DNA of 64,000 nt from Cryoendolithus antarcticus (Eukaryota > Ascomycota > Dothideomycetes > Cladosporiales > Cladosporiaceae): the NCBI GenBank assembly GCA_002077065.1, contig NAJO01000010.1, positions 248,001 through 312,000 on the forward strand, given 5' to 3'. Position 1 is the first letter of the stretch. Each line of letters starts with the position of its first letter. The position numbers were made by a program, and so were the translations under genes. Shown here piece after piece: positions 1 to 9,937 of this stretch. The notes under the pieces are model-generated. The model made no database searches and had not been told where the DNA came from. It was given only the letters and a program-made list of their open reading frames with translations.

Positions 1-51
1 CAGCATAGCGAACGCATTCTCCATCATTCCGTCCACAGCCCACCCTCGACT

Positions 52-1869
52 ATGCCCGCCTCGTCCAGCCGGCCAGCGAGCCGCAACAGCAACGACGGCG
101 CCACAATCGGCAAATTAGACTACCACCCCGGCGGCCGCCCGCTCCTCCACGCCAATGGCAACGACGACACAAGCCAAGCGCCTAGCTACGCAGGTAGCTT
201 CTTCGAGCAGATCGCAGAAGGCGTAGTAAACGAAGATCTCCAGCGAAAGACACGACAAGCAACGCGCTACTTCAGCTTCGCATGGGCGATCATCAACTGT
301 CTCTGCGCGGGCGGCATAACAGCCTACTCGCTCTACGCGCCGCTGTTCCAGAAGAGACTACACTACACTCAGCTGCAGGTCAATGGCGTTAGCATTACAG
401 CCGAGCTGGCAATGTATCTGCCCGTACCGCTGTTTGGGTTCATGTGCGATCGGTATGGCCCTGGGCCACCTTCATTGCTAGCCGGCGGCCTGTTCGGGAT
501 CGGGTACTTCCTCGCGGCATTCGCGTACAAAGCTGGCCCACCTCCAAGTGCTGGAGGTGATGGCTGGCCGTATGCGATTATGGTGTTGGCTTTCATTCCG
601 ATTGGCATGGCGACGAGTTGCATGTACTTGTCTGCTGTAACGACTTGTGCGAAGAATTTTGGGAGAGGGAAATATAAGGGCATTGCGCTGGCGATACCGA
701 TCGCGGCATTCGGTTTGAGCGGCATGTGGCAGAGTCAGATTGGGAGTAATTTGTTGTATGAGCCTTTGCCGGATGGAGGGAAAGGAGATGTGGACGTGCA
801 TCGATTCTTCCTGTTCTTGGGGGGACTTTTCGTGGCAGTGGGTTTGATCGGTGCATTCGCGCTGCGGATAGTGGATGAAGAAGAGCTCATCGACGAGGCG
901 ATCGACGAGCTGGAGCGGAGTGGTCTTCTGACTGAAAGCGAGTTCTTCCATCGAGCCATTCAAGACACATACGGGACTTTGCCACGCGATCGAAGACTTA
1001 GTACGACCTCGATCGAATCGCTCAATCGCAAGGCTTCAGAGCATGCCGCACAAGCAGCAGACGAGCAGTACAAGAAGAAGACATGGCTGCTCAACGAAGA
1101 AACACGCCGCTTTCTCGGAGATCATACAATGTGGTGGCTGGCAGCAGGCTTCTTCCTAGTCACCGGCCCAGGCGAAGCCTTCATCAACAATCTTGGCACC
1201 ATCATAGATACACTATACACGCCTGACACGCTACCAGCAGGCGGCAATCCAACATCAGCGGCCACACACGTCTCAATCGTCGCCATCACATCAACCCTCG
1301 CCCGTATCCTCACGGGCACACTCACCGACCTCCTCGCCCCCACAGCGCCACCACATCAACACCGCCGCGGCCCCCACAGCCTCGAGAACTCCATGGCCTC
1401 TCTCCTACCTCTCACTCCCTCACCCCCACGCAAACTCGAACTCTCCCGCATGACCTTCCTCCTAACCTTCGCCCTCCTCTGCTCCTTCGGCCAGATTTTG
1501 CTAGCTTCAGGCCTAATCCAATCCCACGCCTCGCGCTTCTGGGCCGTCTCCGCCCTGATCGGCTCCGGCTACGGCGCGACTTTCAGCCTCGTGCCGATTA
1601 TTATCAGCGTCGTCTGGGGCGTGGAGAACTTCGGCACGAATTGGGGGATTGTGGCTACGGTGCCGGCGGCGGGGGCTACGGTTTGGGGATTGGCTTACAG
1701 TGGGGTTTATCAGAGGGGTGCCGAGGCTGGAGGAGAGTTGTGTTATGGGGTGGGATGTTATGGGGTTACGTTTTGGGCTATGGCGGGGAGTGTATGGGTC
1801 GCTTGTGGGTTGTGGGGATGGGCTTGGAGGGGGAGGGACGGGTGGGTGCAGCGAGGCGTGTTAGTGTAG
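52..1869 (+). CDS. Major facilitator superfamily transporter, Mch1-like
   Basis: This single-exon gene encodes 605 aa and starts at the ATG at 52. The protein has about twelve hydrophobic segments. The first pair, beginning near residue 73 (FSFAWAIINCLCAGGITAYS), is followed by the loop CDRYGPGPPS, which resembles the MFS motif-A region. A long hydrophilic loop of charged residues (about 275-355) splits the two halves, and a second disordered insert lies near residues 425-465. The first half resembles fungal Mch1-type (monocarboxylate-transporter-like, Nodulin-like) proteins, which are vacuolar or plasma-membrane transporters whose substrates are poorly known. It would act as a secondary transporter. 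The MFS assignment is strong; the Mch1 subfamily is inferred from general resemblance. The gene is followed downstream by the ARC1-like gene on the same strand. Confidence 0.8.
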   Translation: MPASSSRPASRNSNDGATIGKLDYHPGGRPLLHANGNDDTSQAPSYAGSFFEQIAEGVVNEDLQRKTRQATRYFSFAWAIINCLCAGGITAYSLYAPLFQKRLHYTQLQVNGVSITAELAMYLPVPLFGFMCDRYGPGPPSLLAGGLFGIGYFLAAFAYKAGPPPSAGGDGWPYAIMVLAFIPIGMATSCMYLSAVTTCAKNFGRGKYKGIALAIPIAAFGLSGMWQSQIGSNLLYEPLPDGGKGDVDVHRFFLFLGGLFVAVGLIGAFALRIVDEEELIDEAIDELERSGLLTESEFFHRAIQDTYGTLPRDRRLSTTSIESLNRKASEHAAQAADEQYKKKTWLLNEETRRFLGDHTMWWLAAGFFLVTGPGEAFINNLGTIIDTLYTPDTLPAGGNPTSAATHVSIVAITSTLARILTGTLTDLLAPTAPPHQHRRGPHSLENSMASLLPLTPSPPRKLELSRMTFLLTFALLCSFGQILLASGLIQSHASRFWAVSALIGSGYGATFSLVPIIISVVWGVENFGTNWGIVATVPAAGATVWGLAYSGVYQRGAEAGGELCYGVGCYGVTFWAMAGSVWVACGLWGWAWRGRDGWVQRGVLV

Positions 1870-2193
1870 GTAGTGTGCTGTGCCTTACGAGATAGCAGCG
1901 GAAAATTGCCATCCACTTGATCTCAATGCCAGTGCCCGTCTGCAGATCCATATCCTGTCTTCCATTCCTCTCCATTGAAGGCTTTCGGCGCCACTGTGGC
2001 GTTCTATGTGGCTTTGAACTTCGTCTGAGTCGACCGCATGTCAACTTTTCTACTGTGCATGATTCACAATCGCCTATTCCGAGTGCTCACACGAGCTAGA
2101 CCCCACACTTTCACCAAGGCAGTCACGCAAGATCGAAGCCTTGTGCTCTCCCCTCGATCACCAGGAGCTCGACATCTCACAACATCGCGCATC
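1870..2193. other. Intergenic, promoter side of the ARC1-like gene
   Basis: No separate gene is visible here. The stretch holds the 3' flank of the MFS gene and the 5' leader of the next gene. From 2038 it is open in frame with the ARC1-like start at 2194, which could give an alternative amino-terminal extension (see findings). Confidence 0.5.
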
Positions 2194-3615
2194 ATGGCAT
2201 TGATGACACTGGACGGCGGAGCGGCGGACCTCATTCACAGATCATATCCGGAGACGAAAGAGGCCGGCGAGGATACACAAAAGCTTTCGACTGCCGCATT
2301 CCCATCGATAGAGGTAGGCATTCGGATACGGGCAAAGACGAATCACTGCAAGAGCTAATGCGACAGCTAGTACACCTCCGACGAGAAAGTCGAGATCGAG
2401 AAATGGCTACTCACGCACTTGAACCTGTCGTCTCAGGTGGATGATCCTTCACGATCAACAACTGCACTCTCAGACCTCAACACTCACCTCAGCACACGCA
2501 CAACTATACTTGGCAGCAAACCTTCCGTAGCAGATGCTGTCCTCTACGCCCGACTTGCGCCGGTGGTCAAGAGCTGGACACCTGAGCAAAAGACTGGCGC
2601 AGAAGGACACCATCACGTCGTACGATACCTCGACTTCGTACAGAACGCACCTCTCTTCGGTCTCAAGCTAGACTCTGCGGACAAGATCGACATCAACCCC
2701 GACGAGATCCTCGCACCAGTCAAGACCTTCGACGCCAAAGCCGACAAGGAGAAGAAGAAGCGTGAGAAAGTCGCACTTCTAGCAGCAGAAGGCGAGAAAG
2801 CCGGCGGGAACGACGGAGCTGTAAACCAGAACGGCACCTCCACGATTCCCTCCTCAGACGCTACATCCTCGGACAAACCCCTAGCCGAGAAAGCAAAAGA
2901 TGCTGTTTCCCAGACAGCCGCCGCAGCAGCATCCGTGATCCCCGGCATGAAGACCGAAAAGAAAGAAAAGAAACCCAAAGCGCCCAAAGCCCCCGCCGCG
3001 CCAGTCGTCGAAAAGCCCTTATCCCCCTCCCTCATAGACCTCCGCGTCGGCCACATCCTCAAAGCCACCACGCATCCCAACGCTGACAGCCTCTTTGTCT
3101 CAACCATAGCCTGTGGCGACCCACCAGGCACAGAAAACACCTCCGAATACGAAGGTCAAGTTGTGCGAACCGTCTGCTCCGGTCTCAACGGCCTGATCCC
3201 CCTCGAAGCAATGCAGAACCGTAAGATCATAGCCGTCTGTAATTTGAAACCAGTCACAATGCGCGGCGTCAAATCCGCTGCTATGGTCCTCGCTGCTTCG
3301 CTTCGCATTGCGCCAGGGGAGACAGATAACCATGCTGGCCCGGTGGAGCTTGTGGATCCGCCGGCTGAGGCTAAGGCGGGTGAGAGAGTATGGTTTGAGG
3401 GGTTCGAGGGCGAGCCGGAGGGCGTGCTGAACCCAAAGAAGAAGGTTTGGGAGATGTGTCAGGTTGGGTTTACGACGACGGAGGGGAGGGAGGTCGCGTT
3501 CCAGCCGAGTGAGGTTGAGAGTTTGAAAGATGCTGGGAAGGCGACTGGGAAGCTACTTGTGAAGGGTGGAGGGTACTGTACGGTACCTAGTCTGACTGGC
3601 GCTACGGTGCGGTGA
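2194..3615 (+). CDS. ARC1: Arc1-type tRNA-binding cofactor (EMAP II / tRNA-binding domain)
   Basis: Exons are 2194-2313 and 2371-3615 (454 aa). The 57-nt intron starts GTAGGC, has GCTAAT as a likely branch site and ends in CAGCTAG. Residues 1 to about 120 resemble a GST-C-like fold (LGSKPSVADAVLYARL). A Lys/Ala/Pro-rich linker covers about 150-255. From about residue 258 to the end runs an OB-fold tRNA-binding domain (DLRVGHILKATTHPNADSL, then NLKPVTMRGVKSAAMVL) of the Arc1p/EMAP II/TyrRS C-terminal type. In yeast Arc1p binds tRNA and tethers MetRS and GluRS in the cytoplasm, and the same role is inferred here. The ATG at 2194 was chosen because the GST-like part begins soon after it. An in-frame ATG at 2038 is an alternative. 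Family is clear; exact partners are not visible. Confidence 0.88.
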
Positions 3616-3902
3616 GCGAGGTAGAAGTCCATGATTGCATGACCTAGCCGCAGCTCCACGAGTTTCAATCCGGCTACCAGGTGACCGCATTGCAAGACTG
3701 CGGTCTCGAAATGAATCTGGGAGGGAGCGATGGCGACGCAAATGCGGCACATGCATCCAGCGTTGCAGATATACAGGCTGTAAGCAGCATCAGATGAGAG
3801 CAATGAGCTAAGGCGCTTGCGTAGATAGCGAGATCCTCCCAAGCAAATGCAAACCCATCTACCAAGTAGGCACCTATGCCTTCCGAACTTCTCGCTGCCT
3901 GT

Positions 3903-5966
3903 TCACGTTGCTTGATCCGTCGACGCCATGCTCCGACGCCGCCGCAAACCCTGGCTCAAGGTCCCATGCTCTATACTTATTCGCCTCGTCAAACGACCCA
4001 GACTCTGCTCCACATCGCGTACGTCACGCTCAGTATGCCAAATTACAGCGCCACCACGCTTCAGTATACGTAGCTGGGACTCGTCCGAAAAGCGCTCCCG
4101 GACTGGCGAGGTCTCCGCTACAGTCAACGACCCACTGTAAGGCACCTGGACGTCCATGGCATCGTCAAAGGTGTAGCCAACGCCTGGGTTATTGGACTTC
4201 GTCCTGATGATGGAGCGAGGCTGAGCTGGAGATGCAACGAGCTGTTGCTGCGCGGAGGTGAAGTAATGACTCTCTTCGTCGAGCATAGGCTCCGTGTCCG
4301 GGTCGGAGCTCGCGTTGGAGCTGCTGAAGTGGGTACTATGAACAGCGGTCATGCGGCTGTTGCGGCGAGTGTTGCGTGCTGTTAACTCTGGTCCGGCTTC
4401 GATTGGGACTTGTGTCACTGTGCTGCTGGGCTTCAGGATGGATCGTGGCTGTGGCGCCCGCCGATCGGCTGCTATAGATATGGGATCAGGAGCGTCATCG
4501 AGCAGGATGTCCTGATCTGGATCAAGATCTTGGTCATCGAAAATCGTCTCATGCACTTCGACGAGATAGCGGCCGCTGGGCCGGCGCATCAGCCCTGGCC
4601 TTTCGTGCAGATCGGACGACTGACAGCCTGGAATGAAGGCTGCGGCGCCGAGTCGCTGCTTCGCAAGCTTGTCTTCCGCATACTCCGAGGCAGTACCATT
4701 CTTGACTCCAGCTTTGGATTGCACATCGACGACCTCTTCGATAGAATCATCTGCGATGTCTGCATGATCAACGTAGCTTTCGGCGGCGCCATCATCGATT
4801 CCATCCTCATCGGCTTCTTCGTCACTGCACACAGAGACGCTGTACTGCCGTACTGGCGCTGACAGCGATGACAGTTCGATGGCGACCAACTCTTGCTGTC
4901 GACTTTTGCCTGATGGGCCAACAGTCGGCAGCTTGTTCTCTTCGGAATCTCGAGACACCATATGTGAGCTTTCGTAGCTCTCAGTCTCGCCTTCTGGACG
5001 ATCTGCAGAGAGCGCCAGTGCGCCACTTTGCCCTGGTATCGGCTCGTTCTTGATTGGCGCTCGCAGGAACTCGGGCTCATCTGCCGTTTCTGCACACAAA
5101 GTGAGCTCTTGAAATCCCCGCCATAGTGGCTCTGTCCTCCGCTTCCGGCGATGCCGCAGCTTGAGACGATGTCGATGCGTGACCTTGAGCTCCGATGTCT
5201 CGAAGCCATCGCCTGGCATATCATGCGGTGATTCATGCCCACCGACATTCAGCTTGCCCTGCAGATTTCGGATAGTCTTGTGCTGTCGCGCAGTAGTCTT
5301 CAGACGCTTCCGGTGGGCAGTGAGGCCTCTGTGAACAACGGATCTGGCAGGTGCATCATTTGCCTCGCTCGCCTCAAATTGATCGTCAGTGCGGCGATCT
5401 TTCGACAATATCGGATCGATTCGAAGACTTGGCAAGGATCCTCGGTGTGTCTTAGCTTGTGCACTCGTATCCAGATCTTCTATGAGCTGCATTGGCAGCA
5501 GAAGTAGCTCATTGGGCAGCGGCATGTGCTGTCTGCGGCGACCTGCGGTGGCACGCCGTTGACTTGGCCGTCGTGATGTAGCCTTGAGATGGTGGGAGGC
5601 AGCCGAAGGCTTACCTGGCGCCTCTGTCGGCCGGACATCAGAAACGCTCGCAGTCCTCAGCGACTTGCGCCGGGCAGATCTTGACTTCAACTTCAATGAT
5701 GAGGCTGTCGCAGATTCCGCCACTTCATTGACTGGAGTCGAAGACACTTCCTCGCTCGACTCGGCATCTGACAGCTGCGAATCTTCAGCAGTGAATTGAT
5801 GCTCTGCGCATTGGTCAACATTGACCGATTGGCGTCGAACTTGTGTGTCTCCGGTTGGGATCTCGAAGATGCTAGACCGTCTGAACTGCTCGGCAGTCAA
5901 TGGTAGCAAAGCTGGTCGCTTCTTGCCGTACGTGACCTTCGGGGTGCCCACTCGTGGGTTTGTCAT
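3903..5966 (-). CDS. Long disordered protein of unknown function
   Basis: I do not recognise this protein. The first ATG in frame is at 5966, giving 687 aa without introns; the frame is open slightly further upstream but without an ATG. The sequence is low in hydrophobic segments and rich in Ser, Arg, Glu and Asp. It has Arg/Lys clusters (HRHRLKLRHRRKRR), acidic stretches (SDEEADEDGIDDGAAES) and repeated PRSI(L/I)-K/R-type short motifs (PRSILKPSS, PRSIIRTKS). Such composition suits a nuclear or scaffold protein that is largely unstructured. The N-terminus contains KVTYGKKR, reminiscent of short nuclear motifs in chromatin proteins, but no domain supports a name. It is convergent with the ARC1-like gene, with about 290 bp between stop codons. 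The length of the open frame makes it very likely a real gene. Confidence 0.7.
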   Translation of the reverse strand: MTNPRVGTPKVTYGKKRPALLPLTAEQFRRSSIFEIPTGDTQVRRQSVNVDQCAEHQFTAEDSQLSDAESSEEVSSTPVNEVAESATASSLKLKSRSARRKSLRTASVSDVRPTEAPGKPSAASHHLKATSRRPSQRRATAGRRRQHMPLPNELLLLPMQLIEDLDTSAQAKTHRGSLPSLRIDPILSKDRRTDDQFEASEANDAPARSVVHRGLTAHRKRLKTTARQHKTIRNLQGKLNVGGHESPHDMPGDGFETSELKVTHRHRLKLRHRRKRRTEPLWRGFQELTLCAETADEPEFLRAPIKNEPIPGQSGALALSADRPEGETESYESSHMVSRDSEENKLPTVGPSGKSRQQELVAIELSSLSAPVRQYSVSVCSDEEADEDGIDDGAAESYVDHADIADDSIEEVVDVQSKAGVKNGTASEYAEDKLAKQRLGAAAFIPGCQSSDLHERPGLMRRPSGRYLVEVHETIFDDQDLDPDQDILLDDAPDPISIAADRRAPQPRSILKPSSTVTQVPIEAGPELTARNTRRNSRMTAVHSTHFSSSNASSDPDTEPMLDEESHYFTSAQQQLVASPAQPRSIIRTKSNNPGVGYTFDDAMDVQVPYSGSLTVAETSPVRERFSDESQLRILKRGGAVIWHTERDVRDVEQSLGRLTRRISIEHGTLSQGLRRRRSMASTDQAT

Positions 5967-6380
5967 GTTCGACGAACTCGATGCATTGACAGGCTCAAGG
6001 CTCAAGCCTCTTGATATTCCACACACTGTCAATGCGATCTGAACACAAGATATGTAGATTTTGCATGCTCCATGGATAAGATGAAGTCGGGAAAGCTCAT
6101 GGCAGCCTACATGTGTCGGGAAGGAGCCATCGCAACAGCCCGCAGCTCCGCCATGCTTACTTCAACTATGCTGCGACATTCGCCAGACACGCCCCAACAG
6201 TCACGCTGCTCCACGAAAGGCAACCATCTCAAGGGCATAACGACGAATTCGAACTCCATACTGCGCTACATTGTTAGCTAACTCCGATGATCTCCCTTCA
6301 CACCTCCTTGTCTGGCCGGCATGCACGGTGTACCCGATACACCCTTGGGCTGAGTTACACGACCTCGGAGACACATCCCC
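5967..6380. other. Intergenic, promoter side of the 687-aa gene
   Basis: This is the 5' flank of the minus-strand gene at 3903-5966. I see no convincing coding region, RNA gene or repeat in it. Confidence 0.4.
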
Positions 6381-7100
6381 TTACCGCCACCTCATATTCC
6401 AGCCATACAGGTGCTCGTCGCCGTGGTGCATACCAGAGGGCGCTCCCCATGGCGGACGAGTCTGACCATTACGAGCCAATTGAGCATTAGCCTGCTGCAA
6501 TGCGTATCCATTTCCCGGGAATGCAGACGGATGCTGACGATTCGGACTGTACGCCCATCGACCAGACGGGTCCGCGATTGAGCACCCAGGGTAATGACTA
6601 TTCGGCTGGCGAATAACGTGGTTCGGATGCACGAGGTGCGTGTAAGAGCTCGTGCCGTAGGCCTGCTGATTGTCCACGCTGCCGCCTGGTCAGTCGCCAT
6701 TTGGGTGCCCTCTGTTGGGAACGGTGCGACTGAAGAGGAAGTGGTTCTGGTTGAGGTAGTCAATGTCGAGATGAGTTGAGGCTGTCCCAAGGTACTGTGG
6801 AGGCGCTGGGAAGTCGTACGTTCGGATGAGACTCATAAAACCGGGCTGACTGGGAGCAGATGATGGTCTGGAATGCAGAGCAGACGTGATAAACGATGCT
6901 TCAGTCGATCTTGTGAGCAGAGCAATGCAAAGTCGAATGCAGTGACCAGCACGCTGAGCGTGGGCCCATTGTCTGTTGGCAAAGGCCTTGTGATATGCCC
7001 ATTGTCCGCCATGGAAGACAGAATCCTTCATTCCAGCAGTTCTCCGTCCCGATGCGTAGCATTGTCGGAAGATGAGTGCAGCAGCCGCACAGGACAAACA
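6381..7100 (-). pseudogene. Coding-like locus interrupted by an in-frame TGA (pseudogene or unresolved gene)
   Basis: Two adjacent minus-strand open stretches, 6690-7097 and 6381-6689, lie in the same frame and are separated only by one TGA (6690-6692). Around the stop the reading is ...TVPNRGHPNGD, stop, PGGSVDNQQAYG.... Both sides look protein-like: hydrophilic, rich in Gln, Asn, Pro, Tyr and Gly, ending PPWGAPSGMHHGDEHLYGW plus a few residues before a normal stop. I could not find an intron with credible splice sites that removes the TGA and keeps frame. Further upstream (7140-7740) other minus-strand pieces also look coding-like, one of them hydrophobic (around ELLVMAVCQIWIACCAGMMF). The whole may be a multi-exon membrane protein gene with a Gln/Asn-rich tail, or its decayed copy. 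No family is recognised. Confidence 0.3.
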
Positions 7101-8099
7101 TCATACCGGCGCAGCATGCAATCCAGATTTGGCAAACAGCCATGACTAGTAGCTCCGTCTGGAATGTCATAGGAGGTAGCAGACAGTGATCTACATGCAT
7201 AACGACATAAGATATTAGCGTATGACTGCTGTCAGGACCTACGAGCAGGACTGTCCGCAGAGACCTCAGGCATTACGGTGTAGCCAGCAAACTGCAAAGC
7301 AGCTTGTTCGAACTGGATGGAAGACTGTGAGCATGTCACACGACCGTGAGTACCTGCGCGGCGGTCGCCGTACAGCAAGAAAATTGCGACTGATGGCGGG
7401 AGTGGCCTGAGTGCTAGCAGCCGAAACTGGCGGTCAGTGCCATGGCTGCACATTTGATTCGCACCTGTTGTTTTCCAGAAACCGTATCAGATACTCGTAA
7501 TCACTCGGTACAGATGGCCCAGACCCAAGTCAGACCGTATGCCGACGTATTTGGACCGGCCAGTGCTTGTGCGCGTGCGAGTCCCTTCAGTATCGATGCA
7601 GCATCGTGTGCCATGACATTTGGATTATACATTCCAATGCATAGCTTCGAGGGCCGGTATATGACATACCAACAACAGGACCCTGGACATCGACATGAAG
7701 CCAAGTCGCGTCCGTTTCGTGGGCTCTATGGCGGATCATAGCATACGCGGCCTAGGTCGTATACGTCAAGCAATGCCAGAACAAGACTGCCAGCAGCGCA
7801 TGGCCAATGTTCCGCCATGATGAGCTTAGATTGTTGCACGTATCGCAAACACAGGCAATGCAGTCGCAATGGTGAGGTCAAACAGGTCCCGACTTCAGTT
7901 CGATCTTGCCAAGCGCGGCACGCCCCGCGATTTCGTCATGTGGCAGTGCTACGCCACTCCTTCATACAGTGTCGCGTGCATTCACGACCTGGAGGCATCC
8001 ATATTCCTGCAATTCAGTACCTAGCGACGCCATACACGCAGTTTCTTTCTTCTCTCGCACCACACACTCTCCCCAAGTCTTAGCATCGATCCTACCATT
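7101..8099. other. No firm gene; possible upstream exons of the 6.4-7.1 kb locus
   Basis: Short minus-strand stretches at 7232-7453 (containing SSIQFEQAALQFAGYTVMP) and 7501-7704 (containing HDAASILKGLARAQALAGP) read like protein. A possible intron (GTACCG to AACAG, near 7460-7515) could join them. I could not assemble a full gene. From about 7740 to 8099 I see only the 5' flank of the following Sna/Pmp3-like gene. Confidence 0.25.
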
Positions 8100-8606
8100 A
8101 TGTGCGGCTCCGACATCCTCCTCGGCTTCCTCGCCATCCTCTTCCCGCCACTCGCAGTATGGGTGAAGCGCGGACTCTGCAGCGTCGATTCCCTGATCAA
8201 CATAGCACTCTGCAGTAAGTCCACCTAGACTGATCCTCATTACATCGCCACTGACAACTCCTCTCCAGTGCTCGGCTTCCTTCCCGGCCTCCTCCACGCC
8301 TGGTACATCATAACCGTCACACCCGACCCAACCTACGAGCCGATAGGCGATGAGGAGCGAGGCGGCACAGTCTCCTACTACGTCGTGCAAGGCCAGCCAC
8401 AGTATGCTCCTGGAGGGCAGCCGCAGCATGGCTACGGCACGGTGAACTCTGCGCCGAGCAATCAGTTCCCTGGACATCAGAGTGGGTTCGTGCAGCACCC
8501 TTCGACAGCGCCGGCGGCTGCTGGGTCGTCGGCACAACAAGGAGAGGAGGTCCCGCCGTCGTATTCGCAGGCTGTGGCTGGGGATCACAAGGTGCAGGGA
8601 CCTTGA
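8100..8606 (+). CDS. Pmp3/Sna-type membrane proteolipid with C-terminal PPxY motif
   Basis: Exons are 8100-8214 and 8269-8606 (150 aa). The 54-nt intron has a perfect GTAAGT donor and a CTCTCCAG acceptor, and the split codon becomes ATG (Met). Residues 1-55 form two transmembrane helices with the UPF0057/Pmp3 signature: LLGFLAILFPPLAVWVKRG, then LINIALCMLGFLPGLLHAWY. The remaining 95 residues are a Gln/Gly/Pro-rich cytoplasmic tail. The tail carries PPSY at about residues 134-137, a WW-domain ligand. Yeast Sna3, a longer member of this family, uses a PPxY motif to bind the ubiquitin ligase Rsp5 and enter multivesicular bodies, so a Sna3-like role in endosomal or vacuolar trafficking is inferred. 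The short Pmp3 proteins involved in membrane potential and salt stress lack such a tail. Confidence 0.9.
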
Positions 8607-9077
8607 TGGGAAGTTGGATGAGACAAGATGAGTCTGCAGTGCACGGGCGTGGGAAGGAATAGGTCGTAAGCCGACCGCGGCGTTTGGGGCATCAGTGCGA
8701 GATGTATATTGATGGGACGCATGCGATATAACATGATTCAACGCTAAACTTAATAGAAGTCTTTCTTCAACGGAAACCGCCCAACTTGCAGTGCCAATGC
8801 ACGGACAGGCTTCAAAAGCAAAGCATTGATTTGATCTGCAAGCACAGCTCCGGGCGTATTCGGTGTGACGAGAGAAGTGGCACAAACTTGGCGTGATGAA
8901 GACGGTGATACAACAATGCCATGCCTCGCCCAGTTACCAAGACCGTTTCTTGTCTCACTCGAGGCGCTGGGCTAACATTGGCAGACTCTACTGCTGTGCT
9001 CCCATATTTCCTGCAACTTCTTACTCTGCTGGCAGCAAACATCATGCGACTATCGACTACCCAAACTTCAAGCCCAA
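8607..9077. other. Intergenic
   Basis: This holds the 3' flank of the proteolipid gene and the 5' flank of the Nudix-like gene. I see no coding region, RNA or repeat that I can support. Confidence 0.4.
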
Positions 9078-9656
9078 ATGGAACGCCTTGCGAGCCGCCT
9101 CCGGAAGAGCACTAGCCGTGTATCCCTGAAGTCGAGGAGAATGAGATCGGACGAGTCAAACAACGGACATGTACCTGAGAAGCAAAGTTTTCCCATTGCA
9201 CCAGAACGCTGCATCCTCATCAAAAACGGCCAGATCGGCCTCATCCACGTCAAATCAGAGGACTACTTCAGATTACCTAGCGGCATGATGGCGGCCATCG
9301 ACACTATGCAGCTTCACGATGCTACCACTGCGACCTTCAAACACCCGGGCTGCGAAGTCGAGATCGATCCCTGGTGGTTCCCGGAAGGCAGCAGAACACC
9401 CTGGACTGGCACGCTGAAGAATCAGAGTTTCGGCTACGTCTGTACCATCACCGAGCGAGGCGGCTGTACAGGCGGTAACGCAACGCGTGCCCAAGCGGAT
9501 GGCTTTCGGTGGTGTTCGCCGGCAGAGGCGTGGCGGTTGATGAAGAGATCTGAGCCGACGAGCGAGGTTGGGGAGCTGGTGAGAAGGCGGGACTTGTATG
9601 TTCTGGCTGCGTTTCTGCGGATGCGTGAGTACCTGCGCACTGCTGCTGCTGAGTGA
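9078..9656 (+). CDS. Degenerate Nudix-like protein lacking the catalytic box
   Basis: Single exon, 192 aa, ATG at 9078. The order of elements looks like a fungal diphosphoinositol-polyphosphate or NDP-X Nudix hydrolase: a beta strand with CILIKNGQIGLIHVKS (45-60), then FRLPSG (64-69), and near the end a segment of the type GFRWCSPAEAWRLM that usually closes the fold. However, where the Nudix box G-x5-E-x7-REUxEExGU should lie (69-91) the sequence is GMMAAIDTMQLHDATTATFK followed by HPG. The first Glu is Asp, Arg-Glu is Thr-Thr and Glu-Glu is Phe-Lys. If the alignment is right, the protein cannot bind the catalytic metal as normal family members do. It may be a binding-only paralogue or a decaying copy. 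The assignment is an inference from pattern. Confidence 0.5.
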   Translation: MERLASRLRKSTSRVSLKSRRMRSDESNNGHVPEKQSFPIAPERCILIKNGQIGLIHVKSEDYFRLPSGMMAAIDTMQLHDATTATFKHPGCEVEIDPWWFPEGSRTPWTGTLKNQSFGYVCTITERGGCTGGNATRAQADGFRWCSPAEAWRLMKRSEPTSEVGELVRRRDLYVLAAFLRMREYLRTAAAE

Positions 9657-9937
9657 TTGGCTGGTGCGCTTCCAGATACGGGGCAAGCAAAGCAGTGGCA
9701 CTCAAGTCATAGATTCTGGGCTGGCGGCGCGGATGATAGTCCAGTGGTGCAACGTCGAGAGGGTGCAATGAGAGAAGCCATGCGCTATTGATGATGGACC
9801 CGGTGCAATAGTGCCGAACACTGACTACGCCGTCGCCATCTGAGTAACTTGTCAAGCTCGAGAGAATGCACACGTTTTCACATAGTGCGTTTCCGTCCCG
9901 GCGAAAGATCGCCGCATAGGTCCATTAGCTCCATTAG

